Part shown: positions 54,703 through 61,912 of the stretch, one piece after another
Numbering within the stretch: the stretch's first letter is position 1
Layout: each line of letters starts with the position of its first letter
NCBI GenBank assembly: GCA_017474385.1
Contig: JAFVHU010000020.1
Span: 1 to 61,912 of the forward strand
Reading direction: 5' to 3'
From: Afipia sp.
Lineage (GTDB): Bacteria; Pseudomonadota; Alphaproteobacteria; Rhizobiales; Xanthobacteraceae
DNA length: 61,912 bases
The notes under the pieces: generated by a model
Databases searched by the model: none
What the model saw: the letters and a program-made list of their open reading frames with translations, nothing else
What the model was told of the DNA's origin: nothing
Program-made: the position numbers and the translations under genes

Positions 54703-56315
54703 CCCGCGCCGCGATCTACGCCCGTTTTTCGAGCGACCTGCAAAAATGCAAATCGATCGGCGATCAGATCGCGCTGTGCCGCGAAGTCTGCGCCCGCGAG
54801 GGCCTGATTGTTGTCAGCGTTTTCGAGGATCGCGCGATCTCGGGATCGCACTCGATCAATCGGCCCGGCTTTAGCGACATGATGCGCGCCGCCGAGGCGC
54901 GAAAGTTTGACGTGATCGTGGCCGAGGACATGGATCGCATCTTTCGCGATCAGGGCGACTATCACACCGCCCGCAAGCGACTCGATTTCCTCGGCATCAC
55001 CTTCCACACCGCCAGCGGCAAGGTGAGCAAGATCGACGGCGCACTGCGCGCGCTCATGGGCGAGGTATTCATTGAAAACCTCGCGCTGCACACCCGGCGC
55101 GGACTTGAAGGCGTGATCCGCGATGGCCGTCATGCGGGCGGGCGCGCCTATGGCTATCGCGCGGTGCCGGGCAAAAAAGGCGAGCTTGAGATCATCGAAA
55201 ACGAGGCCGCGATCGTGCGGCAGATTTTCGCCGACTATCTGGCCGGCCGATCGCCGCGCGACATCGCCGGCGCATTGAACGGCAAGCGCGTCCGGCCGCC
55301 ACGCGGCGACACATGGAACGCCTCGACCATCAACGGCAACGCGCAGCGCGGCGGCGGCATCCTGCAAAACGAGATTTACGCCGGCCGCATCGTCTGGAAC
55401 AAGGTCCGCATGGTCAAAGACCCGACCACAGGCAAGCGCCTGTCGCGGCCAAATCCGAAGGATCAATATCGCGTCGCCGACGCGCCACATCTGCGCATCA
55501 TCGATCAGGCGACCTGGGAAGCCGCACGGGCCATCAAAGCAGAGCGCGGCGGCCCACATGAGCAGCACACGCGTCGCGCACCACGGATGCTGTCAGGGCT
55601 GCTGAAGTGCGGTTCATGTGACGGCAGTCTCACCTCGATCGGCGAACATAAAGGCGTCGCCCGCCTGCAATGCTCGACATTCCGCGAGAGCGGCACCTGC
55701 GATAACGGCCGGCGGATCAAACGCGACGACATCGAACGCGCCGTGCTGTCCGGTCTGCAAAGCGAACTCGCCAGCCCGGCCTACATCGCCGAATATGTGA
55801 AGGCCTATAATGAGGAACGCGCCAAGCTGGCGCGCACCGCCGGCGCTGATCGAAACCGGCTCGAAAAGCGACTTGCCGAGATCGGCCGCGAACTGGATCG
55901 CGCGATCAATGCCATCGTCAAGGCCGGTGTCGATCCGGTGACGCTCGCCGGCCGCATGCGAGAACTGGAAAGCGAGCGCGCCGAGATCACGGCCTCGCTT
56001 GAGAGCGCCGCAGAACAGCGCAACATCGTCGCCCTGCATCCGGCAGCCATTGAGCAATATCGCAGCGACATCGCCAGGCTGGCCGAATTGCTGCCAAGGG
56101 ACAAAGCCGGCGAGCGTGATGAGCTGATCGACACGCTGCGCAGCCTGATCGCATCGGTGACGGTTTACGCCAAACCGAACGAAACAGGGTTTGAATTCAA
56201 GATTGAAGGCCGACTAGAACAGTTGCTCGATCTGCCGGTGTTCCCGGCCCGTTCACCGGGGGGGAGATCGATGGTAGCGAGAGAGGGACTCGAACCCCCG
56301 ACCCCAGGATTATGA
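54699..56315 (+). CDS. Large serine recombinase (phage integrase)
   Basis: A 538-residue protein. The N-terminal catalytic domain has AIYARFSSDLQ with the nucleophile S11, then SGSHSINRPGF and 'AEDMDRIFRD'. The recombinase domain spans about 150-260 (YGYRAVPGKKGELEIIENEAAIVRQIF). A zinc ribbon follows (LLKCGSCDGSLT ... LQCSTFRESGTC), then a coiled coil around 375-450. The last 15 codons lie inside the tRNA-Met sequence and read ...VAREGLEPPTPGL. In the excised phage they would be replaced by a different tail. ATG 54699 is chosen from the family start. Confidence 0.92.
   Translation: MTRAAIYARFSSDLQKCKSIGDQIALCREVCAREGLIVVSVFEDRAISGSHSINRPGFSDMMRAAEARKFDVIVAEDMDRIFRDQGDYHTARKRLDFLGITFHTASGKVSKIDGALRALMGEVFIENLALHTRRGLEGVIRDGRHAGGRAYGYRAVPGKKGELEIIENEAAIVRQIFADYLAGRSPRDIAGALNGKRVRPPRGDTWNASTINGNAQRGGGILQNEIYAGRIVWNKVRMVKDPTTGKRLSRPNPKDQYRVADAPHLRIIDQATWEAARAIKAERGGPHEQHTRRAPRMLSGLLKCGSCDGSLTSIGEHKGVARLQCSTFRESGTCDNGRRIKRDDIERAVLSGLQSELASPAYIAEYVKAYNEERAKLARTAGADRNRLEKRLAEIGRELDRAINAIVKAGVDPVTLAGRMRELESERAEITASLESAAEQRNIVALHPAAIEQYRSDIARLAELLPRDKAGERDELIDTLRSLIASVTVYAKPNETGFEFKIEGRLEQLLDLPVFPARSPGGRSMVAREGLEPPTPGL
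56272..56283. repeat. Right attachment core within tRNA-Met
   Basis: TGGTAGCGAGAG matches the left core at 9957-9968. It encodes the CCA end and the 3' strand of the acceptor stem of tRNA-Met, so integration left the tRNA intact. It also lies within the integrase reading frame. Confidence 0.8.
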
Positions 56316-56348
56316 TTCCCGTGCTCTAACCAGCTGAGCTACCTCGCC
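56272..56348 (-). tRNA. tRNA-Met (CAT anticodon), prophage attachment site
   Basis: A 77-base cloverleaf read on the minus strand. The acceptor stem is GGCGAGG with TCTCGCT, the D arm is GCTC-AGCTGGTTA-GAGC, the anticodon stem CGGGA/TCCTG with loop ATCATAA, and the T arm GGGGG-TTCGAGT-CCCTC. CCA is encoded. The anticodon CAT is at 56314-56312. It looks like elongator Met. The gene remains intact after prophage insertion. Confidence 0.93.
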
Positions 56349-56495
56349 ACACGTCCAGACCGCCTTCGCGGTCGCGAACGGCGGCATATAAGAAGTCACC
56401 CAAATGCCTGTCAAGCAACGATGGCCGAAAGCGCCATCTGATTGGCTTTGCACACGCATTCATCCGGAAACAGCACGCCGCGAAGGCGAAAAACC

Positions 56496-56873
56496 TTACT
56501 TTGGCCGCACCGAGGGATCGCCGCCGGGGCTGCCGGGCGGCGGAATCACCGGCATCGTCCCGCCCTGAGGGGTCGGCGCATGCATTCCGGGGTCGACACC
56601 GGGCGGCGGGCAGAGCACGCCATCGGATTTCGCCAGCCTGTCGCCAAGCGATTCCGGCGCGCGCCCTGTCGTGGTCCCTCGCGGCGCGAGCGTGCCTTCG
56701 TGCGGAACAGCCTCGGTCGGCGTGCAATTCGACGCACGGTCGGGATTGGGCGGGGAAGTTTGCGCCGGCGGCGTTGCGGGTGCGGGCGGCGCCTGAGCAA
56801 ACGCGACAGCAGGCAGCAGCGCCAACGCGGCACTCATGACAGTGCTCTTGGCAATCGGGAGTTTCATCGTCAT
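56496..56873 (-). CDS. Exported proline-rich protein
   Basis: A 125-residue protein with a signal peptide (LPIAKSTVMSAALALLPAVAFAQA) and a low-complexity Pro/Gly/Thr-rich body with two cysteines (SNCTPTE, GVLCPPPG). Typical small exported protein of this bacterial family; function unknown. ATG 56873 is chosen so that the signal peptide starts near the N-terminus. Confidence 0.65.
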   Translation of the reverse strand: MTMKLPIAKSTVMSAALALLPAVAFAQAPPAPATPPAQTSPPNPDRASNCTPTEAVPHEGTLAPRGTTTGRAPESLGDRLAKSDGVLCPPPGVDPGMHAPTPQGGTMPVIPPPGSPGGDPSVRPK

Positions 56874-56925
56874 GGAACGGAAACGGCGTCGCGGCGCGGA
56901 TGTTCCCACAACGAATGAAGCGTGA

Positions 56926-57564
56926 TCAGCCTTTGCGATAGCGGATCAGCGAGAAATGCCCCATCGGCGCCATCGGGCGCCGCTCGACCAGCGTCACGCC
57001 GCCATGCTTTGCAGCCCAGTTCACCAGCCGCGCCCACGGAAATTCCGGTCGCCAGCCAAGCCGCCGCGCCAGCGGCGCGAACGCGAGTTCGAAAATCTTG
57101 CGCGGCCCGCTTTCCGCGCCGATGTGATTGACCAGAATCAGTTCACCGCCCGGCTTCAGCACGCGCATGAAATCGTCCAGCGTCGCTTCCGGATCCGGCA
57201 CTGCCGTAATGACGTATTGCGCCACCACCGCATCGAACGTGCCGTCCGGGAATGCGAGGTTCTTCGCGTCCATCACCGACAGGGTTTCGACATTGGTGAG
57301 GTTTTGCGCGCGCACGCGCTCCTGCGCCTTGCGCAGCATCGGCTCGGAAATATCGACGCCATGGAGTTTCGTGGTGCGCGAATAATCCGACAGTGACAAT
57401 CCGGTGCCGACGCCGACATCGAGCACGCGGCCTCCGATCGCATCAGCCAGCGCGATGGTCGACTTGCGTCCCTCGTCGAACACCTTGCCGAACACCATGT
57501 CGTAAACCGGCGCCCACGCGGCGTAGGCCTTCGCCACTCCGGCACGATCGATGTCGTTGGTCAT
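56926..57564 (-). CDS. pmtA: Phosphatidylethanolamine N-methyltransferase (PmtA type)
   Basis: A 212-residue SAM-dependent methyltransferase. AYAAWAPVYDMVFGKVFDEGR is the PmtA-type opening; motif I is VLDVGVGTGLSL; then GVDISEPMLRKAQERV and FPDGTFDAVVAQYVITAVPDPE. It methylates phosphatidylethanolamine towards phosphatidylcholine at the membrane. The closest alternative is a generic UbiE-like methyltransferase. It is a single gene between the exported protein and the first repeat. Confidence 0.78.
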   Translation of the reverse strand: MTNDIDRAGVAKAYAAWAPVYDMVFGKVFDEGRKSTIALADAIGGRVLDVGVGTGLSLSDYSRTTKLHGVDISEPMLRKAQERVRAQNLTNVETLSVMDAKNLAFPDGTFDAVVAQYVITAVPDPEATLDDFMRVLKPGGELILVNHIGAESGPRKIFELAFAPLARRLGWRPEFPWARLVNWAAKHGGVTLVERRPMAPMGHFSLIRYRKG

Positions 57565-57672
57565 GTCCCCGCCCTGCTACGCAATACTAGCTACTGTTCC
57601 AGCACGATCCGCACCGGAAATCCCAACCATTCTTGGAGGATCAAAAGTTATCCGGCAAGGGCTTCGCGCAAA

Positions 57673-57835
57673 CCAGTGTCCCGTATCCGACGTTCGTTTT
57701 GCCGTGCAACACCATCGTACGAACGTCGGATACGAATGGACACTGGCAAATGATGATTCTAGTGATCCTTTGGTCTGACATTCGCAAACAATGCTTGCTG
57801 AGATTACGGTGCGAATGTCAGAACCGGATCACTAG
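57673..57835. repeat. Structured intergenic repeat, copy 1 (two hairpins)
   Basis: Hairpin A pairs CCAGTGTCC-CGTATCCGAC-GTTCG (57673-57696) with its complement at 57720-57746, with a 3-base bulge. Hairpin B pairs CTAGTGATCC and CTGACATTCGCA (57759-57786) with 57810-57835. A second copy lies on the other side of mnmA at 59025-59189 in the same orientation. The last nine codons of mnmA are inside hairpin B. Confidence 0.82.
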
Positions 57836-58982
57836 CCGCGGGCCGGACGATGCGCGGCGCGGCGCTGATGAAGCCGCCGCCGAGCACGCGCGCCTGTCCC
57901 GCAGGGGCATCGTAGAACACGCAGGCCTGTCCCGGCGATACGCCTTCTTCACCATCGACGAGTTCGACTTCATAGGTCCCGCCGACACGGCGCAGCCAGG
58001 CCGGCTGCGGCGGACGGGTGGACCGCACCCTGACAAACATTTCGAGACCGTCGCCGATCGCACGATCAAGGTCGCCATCGCCGATCCAGTTGACGTCGCG
58101 CAGCAGAATTCGGCGCACGTTCAGCGCCTCGCGCGGTCCGACCACGACACGGCGCGTCTCAGCGTCCAGATGCACCACATACAACGGCGCATGCGCCGCG
58201 ATGCCGAGGCCGCGGCGCTGGCCGATGGTGAAACCGACGATGCCCTGATGGCGGCCGAGCACATGGCCATCGAGATCGACGATGTCGCCGGGCTCCATGG
58301 CGTTCGGCTTCAGCCGCTCGATCACATCGGTGTAGCGGCCGGTCGGCACAAAACAAATGTCCTGACTGTCGTGCTTGTCGGCGACCGACAGTCCGAAGCG
58401 GCGCGCGAGTTCGCGGGTCTGCGCCTTGGTCATGTCGCCGAGCGGAAAGCGCACGTCGGCCAATTGATCCTGCGTGGTCGCGAACAGGAAGTAGCTCTGG
58501 TCGCGGTCGGCATCGGCCGCGCAGACCAGCGCGCGCGATCCGTCCGCCAGACGCCGCGACGCGACATAATGTCCGGTGGCGAGCGCCTTGGCGCCGAGTT
58601 CACGGGCGGTCGCGAGCAGGTCGCGAAACTTGATCGAGCGGTTGCACTCGATGCAGGGCACCGGCGTCTCGCCGTGCACATAGCTCTCGGCAAAGCTCTC
58701 GATCACGGATTCGCGGAAGCGGCTCTCGTAATCGAGCACGTAGTGCGGGATGCCGAGACGCGCGGCGACATCGCGCGCATCGTGAATATCCTGGCCCGCG
58801 CAGCACGCACCCTTGCGATGGGTCGCGGCGCCATGATCGTAAAGCTGCAAGGTGATGCCGACCACGTCATAGCCTTCGGCCTTCAGCAGCGCAGCGGTCG
58901 CCGACGAATCGACGCCGCCGGACATGGCGACGACGACCCGGGTGTCTTCCGGGCGACCTTCGAGGTCGAGACTGTTGAGCAT
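57804..58982 (-). CDS. mnmA: tRNA 2-thiouridylase MnmA
   Basis: A 392-residue protein. PP-loop [16 protein letters not shown] near residue 18; [28 protein letters not shown]; the second catalytic cysteine region [14 protein letters not shown]; then the C-terminal beta domains ([21 protein letters not shown]). It thiolates U34 of tRNA Lys, Glu and Gln. ATG 58982 (MLNSLDLEG) is preferred to the frame start at 59198, which lies in a repeat. The protein ends with SDPVLTFAP, encoded by repeat copy 1. Confidence 0.93.
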   Translation of the reverse strand: MLNSLDLEGRPEDTRVVVAMSGGVDSSATAALLKAEGYDVVGITLQLYDHGAATHRKGACCAGQDIHDARDVAARLGIPHYVLDYESRFRESVIESFAESYVHGETPVPCIECNRSIKFRDLLATARELGAKALATGHYVASRRLADGSRALVCAADADRDQSYFLFATTQDQLADVRFPLGDMTKAQTRELARRFGLSVADKHDSQDICFVPTGRYTDVIERLKPNAMEPGDIVDLDGHVLGRHQGIVGFTIGQRRGLGIAAHAPLYVVHLDAETRRVVVGPREALNVRRILLRDVNWIGDGDLDRAIGDGLEMFVRVRSTRPPQPAWLRRVGGTYEVELVDGEEGVSPGQACVFYDAPAGQARVLGGGFISAAPRIVRPAASDPVLTFAP

Positions 58983-59024
58983 GGCAGGGGCCGATCTTGC
59001 TGTTGCCGGGACCACTTTGGCCGC

Positions 59025-59189
59025 CCAGTGTCCCGAATCCGACGTTCGCTTCATTTTGCAGCGCCTTCCGGTGCGAACGTCGGATTCGAAAGGACACTGG
59101 CAGTTATAGATTCTAGTGGTCCTTTTGTTCTGACATTCGCAAAGCGCGCTGCTGAGGTGAGGTGCGAATGTCAGAACCGGGACCACCAG
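59025..59189. repeat. Structured intergenic repeat, copy 2 (two hairpins)
   Basis: Hairpin A: CCAGTGTCC-CGAATCCGAC-GTTCG (59025-59048) with 59074-59100. Hairpin B: CTAGTGGTCC and CTGACATTCGCA (59113-59141) with 59163-59189. Relative to copy 1 the paired bases differ in concert (TA to AA on one arm, TA to TT on the other; A-T to G-C in hairpin B), while the loops differ freely. The copy is directly upstream of mnmA and could hold its promoter or leader. Confidence 0.82.
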
Positions 59190-59446
59190 ACCGGTCATCG
59201 CTGGATTTGCACTTTATCTATAGTCCGACCCTACCTGAGGCAATCGCGGTCCGCCTTGATCTATTCCAATTAAAACCGGCCCTTTTGGGGGGAAAATCTT
59301 GCCGCCGGGCAGAAAACCCCCGGCCACGAAGCGTGCGTCGGCAACCGCAATCCGCTTCAAGCCATTGAAATAACTGCAATTTTTAATTCACCTCTGATGG
59401 CCCGGTCCTTGCTGAACAGAGGAAGCAATAACTTGAAAGGCCGCCC

Positions 59447-60988
59447 GTGTTCAGCGTTACCCCGGAACCAGCCGCATCCAAGCCAGCGTATGCCGGCTAT
59501 GACCCGCAGGCCAGACAAGCGCGCCCCGATCAGCCGCCGTCGGACGGCTTCGCAGCACTGGTGGACAGCAATTCCAGCGCAAGCTCCGATTCCCGCCCCG
59601 CGCCGGATAACGCATCCCGCCGCGACTCCCGCGATGCGCGGCAGGCCGATGCGCCCCCTCCAGGCAAGGACCGGCCACAGGCCGATGGCCCCGCCGCTTC
59701 CGCGAGCAACGATTCCAGCGCCGCGCAGCAGGATGCCAATTCATCCGCACCGGCCGACACGAAGGCGACCGGCGGCAAGATGGGCGGGAAAGACAAAACT
59801 GCGTCCACGGACACGAAAGCCGAAGACAAGCCCGGCAGCGATGACACAGCCGCGACGACCGCAACTCCGGTGATTCCGGCCATCGTGACCGATCCGGTCG
59901 CCGTCGTGATCGCCGCGGCTGCCGATCCAGCCGTAACACCGGGCGACGCGGCACCCACGGCAACCGTGACGGCCGCCGCTATCATCACCAGCGCCGCGGC
60001 CAGCGCCGCACAGGCTGATGCTTCTGTTGCGCAAACCGCGACCGATACTGACACCAAGGATGCCGGTGCAACCAAGGCAGACCTCGCAGCTTCTCTCGCC
60101 AATGGCAACGCGTCTGAAACATCCGCCGCGACAATCTCTGCCGCTGCGACCGTGACTAAATCCGACGGCGGCAAGACCGAAATCTCCGCAAAGAATGCAG
60201 AAACCACGCCGGCCAAAGACAGCAAGGACGGCAAGCAGGCCACCGATGCATCTGCGGCAAAGGCGGAGTCCGGACAAACCATCAAGCCGGAGACCGCTGC
60301 ACCGACTGCGGACGACAAGCCGGCGCCGCATGACAAGGCGGCCGCGGAATCCGGTACGACCGATGCCGAGCCAGCAAAACACGCCGCCAAGACAACGCCG
60401 CAGGCCGAGCAACGCGCCGCGGCTTCTGCGCCGCAGCCGGCGCTTCAGACCGATCCCGGCTTGCAGGTTCCTACCGGCATTCAACCGCAACCGGTTCAGA
60501 CCCATGCCGCCAATCTGACTGCGATCCCGGTGCCGGCGGCGAATACAACTCTCGCCGATAGCGCGCCGGTGCCGCTGAACGGCCTTGCGGCAGACATCGC
60601 GCTGCGCGCGGCGGGCGGCAACAGCCGCTTCGAGATTCGTCTCGACCCCGCCGAGTTGGGCCGCATCGATGTGCGCCTCGACGTCGACAAGCACGGCAAT
60701 GTCACCTCGCATCTGACAGTGGAACGGCCGGCGACGCTCGACATGCTGCGTAACGATGCGCCGAGGCTTCAGCAGGCGCTGGAAGACGCCGGTCTGAAGA
60801 CCGGCGACTCGGGATTGCAGTTCAGCCTGCGCGACCAGTCGTCGTCGGGGCGCGATAGCGACAACGGCTCCGGCCGCAATTCGCAGCGCGTCGTCATCAC
60901 CGAAGAAGACACCATTCCTGCACAGGTCGCGGGACGAACCTACGGCCGCATGCTCGGAGCGAGCAGCGGCGTCGATATCAGGATTTGA
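59447..60988 (+). CDS. fliK: Flagellar hook-length control protein FliK
   Basis: A 513-residue protein. The long N-terminal part is Ala/Thr/Asp/Lys-rich and disordered. The C-terminal domain (about 375-470) has SRFEIRLDPAELGRIDVRLDVDKHGNVTSHLTVERPATLDMLRND ... LQQALEDAGL, the FliK/flagellar hook-length domain. It measures hook length and switches export specificity. The GTG start has AAAGG 7 bases upstream. It is followed by flgD after 10 bp. Confidence 0.9.
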   Translation: MFSVTPEPAASKPAYAGYDPQARQARPDQPPSDGFAALVDSNSSASSDSRPAPDNASRRDSRDARQADAPPPGKDRPQADGPAASASNDSSAAQQDANSSAPADTKATGGKMGGKDKTASTDTKAEDKPGSDDTAATTATPVIPAIVTDPVAVVIAAAADPAVTPGDAAPTATVTAAAIITSAAASAAQADASVAQTATDTDTKDAGATKADLAASLANGNASETSAATISAAATVTKSDGGKTEISAKNAETTPAKDSKDGKQATDASAAKAESGQTIKPETAAPTADDKPAPHDKAAAESGTTDAEPAKHAAKTTPQAEQRAAASAPQPALQTDPGLQVPTGIQPQPVQTHAANLTAIPVPAANTTLADSAPVPLNGLAADIALRAAGGNSRFEIRLDPAELGRIDVRLDVDKHGNVTSHLTVERPATLDMLRNDAPRLQQALEDAGLKTGDSGLQFSLRDQSSSGRDSDNGSGRNSQRVVITEEDTIPAQVAGRTYGRMLGASSGVDIRI

Positions 60989-60998
60989 GGAGGCGATT

Positions 60999-61703
60999 AT
61001 GGCGGTCGATGCAGCAACCATGCCGACGATACCGACGTCGGCTCCCGCGACAAACAATTCGTCCAGCTCCAGTTCGAGCAGCTCCAGCAGCAGCACGACC
61101 GGCATCGCGGATAATTTTCAATCCTTTCTGAAGCTGCTGACCACTCAGTTGCAGAACCAGAATCCGCTCGCTCCGCTGGATACCAACCAGTTCACGCAAC
61201 AGCTCGTGCAGTTCGCGCAAGTCGAGCAGCAGCTCAAATCCAACGATCAGTTGGCATCGCTGGTTAAAATCGAGAAGGCCGCGCAATCGACGCAGGCGCT
61301 GGTGTTCGTCGGCCAGACCGTGGCCGTCGACGGCAGCACCGCGCGTTTCGACGGCAAAGCGACATGGAATTTCAGCGCACCACAGAACTCGAGCGCGACC
61401 ATTACCATCACCAATTCAGCGGGGCAGACCGCTTACACGGGCAGCTTCGCCATCGGCTCCGGAAATTCCAGCTTCGTCTGGGACGGCAAGGGCAAAGACG
61501 GCACCAAGTGGCCGGCCGGTGACTACAAGATGACGGTCACGGGCAAGGACACCAACGGCAAGGACGTTGCGATCTCCACGGAAGTCCAGGGCATGGTCGA
61601 TTCCGTGGATCTGACGGCAAGCCCGGCGCTGCTGTCGATCGGCGGCAAGAACTACACGCTCGATCAGATCAAGCGCGTCGTGAAGCAGGCCGCGTCGAGC
61701 TGA
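60999..61703 (+). CDS. flgD: Flagellar hook capping protein FlgD
   Basis: A 234-residue protein. After a poly-serine stretch (about residues 21-32) comes DNFQSFLKLLTTQLQNQNPLAPLDTNQFTQQLVQFAQVEQQLKSN, the FlgD N-terminal signature. The Ig-like part spans about 100-200 (WNFSAPQNSSATITITNSAG; WDGKGKDGTKWPAGDYKMTVTG). It caps the growing hook. An AGGAGG lies before the ATG; it forms an operon with fliK. Confidence 0.93.
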   Translation: MAVDAATMPTIPTSAPATNNSSSSSSSSSSSSTTGIADNFQSFLKLLTTQLQNQNPLAPLDTNQFTQQLVQFAQVEQQLKSNDQLASLVKIEKAAQSTQALVFVGQTVAVDGSTARFDGKATWNFSAPQNSSATITITNSAGQTAYTGSFAIGSGNSSFVWDGKGKDGTKWPAGDYKMTVTGKDTNGKDVAISTEVQGMVDSVDLTASPALLSIGGKNYTLDQIKRVVKQAASS

Positions 61704-61759
61704 CGATGTGACAATCCGCTGACACGGCGCGATTCTGACACAACATTTCGCATCCCGCA

Positions 61760-61783
61760 GGCTGGTTCTTAACGGAACCGGCC
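61760..61783 (+). terminator. Probable terminator after flgD
   Basis: A 9-bp stem, GGCTGGTTC and GAACCGGCC (one G-T pair), closes a TTAACG loop, 56 bp after the flgD stop. A TTTT run follows at 61791-61794, a little removed. It probably ends the fliK-flgD transcript. Confidence 0.5.
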
Positions 61784-61831
61784 TGTCCCGTTTTGGGCAG
61801 ATCGAAGGAGAATCGTATTGGAGGCTTGGGT

Positions 61832-61846
61832 TTAGGTAAATTTTAA
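61832..61846. promoter_or_regulatory. Possible CtrA binding site
   Basis: TTAG-N7-TTAA differs from the CtrA consensus TTAA-N7-TTAA at one base. It lies 58 bp before the ATG of the next gene in a flagellar neighbourhood, where CtrA control is common in this class. The match is short and could be chance. Confidence 0.3.
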
Positions 61847-61903
61847 GCCGCCGGGGGTAGCGTGTTCCCACGAGTTCAGTTGTTTCGAGTTTGTGAGTAC
61901 ACC

Positions 61904-61912
61904 ATGACAGAA
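61904..61912 (+). CDS. Start of a further gene (cut by the window)
   Basis: Only ATG ACA GAA is visible, after an AT-rich leader. GAAGGAG at 61804-61810 is too far to serve it. The product cannot be named. The location after flgD suggests, but does not show, a flagellar or cell-cycle gene. Confidence 0.3.

Larger units (their letters stand above)
9957..56283. mobile_element. Complete-looking prophage (myovirus) integrated at tRNA-Met
   Basis: The element is bounded by two copies of TGGTAGCGAGAG, at 9957-9968 and 56272-56283; the right copy is the 3' end of tRNA-Met. The large serine recombinase gene sits at the right boundary and ends inside the tRNA. Between the ends are integrase, repressor, replication, packaging, head, contractile tail, fibre and lysis genes in a coherent order. 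The only clearly broken gene is the cytosine methyltransferase. Head and packaging genes are lambda-like, the tail is Mu-like. The element could be inducible, because its repressor is of the S24 self-cleaving type. Confidence 0.9.

Noticed and set aside
57633-59273. A 546-codon plus-strand frame opposite mnmA.
   Set aside because: MnmA is unmistakable on the minus strand; the plus frame begins and ends in the structured repeats.
61019-61098. Poly-serine codon tract in flgD considered as a phase-variable repeat.
   Set aside because: The serine codons are mixed (TCG, TCC, AGC, AGT), so there is no uniform repeat unit to slip.

Overview
The window comes from an alphaproteobacterium, most likely Hyphomicrobiales of the Bradyrhizobium/Afipia/Rhodopseudomonas group. 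The chromosomal genes at the right edge (a PmtA-type phospholipid methyltransferase, mnmA, fliK, flgD) fit this group, as do the high-GC coding style, a GapR-type DUF2312 protein and a possible CtrA box. All of this is read from the sequence; no database search was run.

Three blocks are visible. (1) Positions 1-9956 are an accessory, defence-rich stretch. It holds an SbcD-like nuclease with a YhaN/Rad50-like ATPase that runs off the left edge. Next to it is a compact four-gene ubiquitin-like conjugation operon (three-repeat multiubiquitin protein, E2, JAB peptidase, E1). An Xre/RES toxin-antitoxin pair with two matching operators follows, then a DUF4238 protein and a membrane protein with a coiled coil and repeat-like C-terminus. 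(2) Positions 9957-56283 are an apparently complete prophage of about 46 kb inserted at the 3' end of a tRNA-Met(CAT) gene by a large serine recombinase. A 12-bp core, TGGTAGCGAGAG, is present at both ends. (3) From 56272 rightwards is host chromosome: tRNA-Met, a proline-rich exported protein, pmtA, mnmA framed by two copies of a structured repeat, fliK and flgD.

The prophage is a myovirus mosaic. The packaging and head genes are lambda-like (GpA terminase, gpW, lambda-B portal, HK97-type protease and capsid). The contractile tail and baseplate are Mu-like (sheath, tube, frameshifted tail chaperone, tape measure, DNA-circulation protein, gp44-gp48 homologues). Most genes are on the minus strand. 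The transcriptional order runs from right to left: early genes (51340 to 44168: SSB, exonuclease, GapR, MazG-like, winged-helix and HD-hydrolase genes, cytosine methyltransferase), primase and SF3 helicase, terminase, head, tail, fibres, then lysis (endopeptidase-like protein, duplicated holin, SAR lysozyme, Rz/Rz1). A LexA-like repressor on the plus strand (51470-52210) faces the early operon, and one operator lies inside the divergent promoter. A brnTA toxin-antitoxin module sits inside the prophage between primase and methyltransferase.

The structural observations most worth following are these: a large mirror-symmetric array of TGTCGGG sites next to the replication genes; a change of the integrase C-terminus on integration; compensatory base changes in the repeats around mnmA; a -1 slippery site in the tail chaperone; and a G7 tract that breaks the methyltransferase frame.
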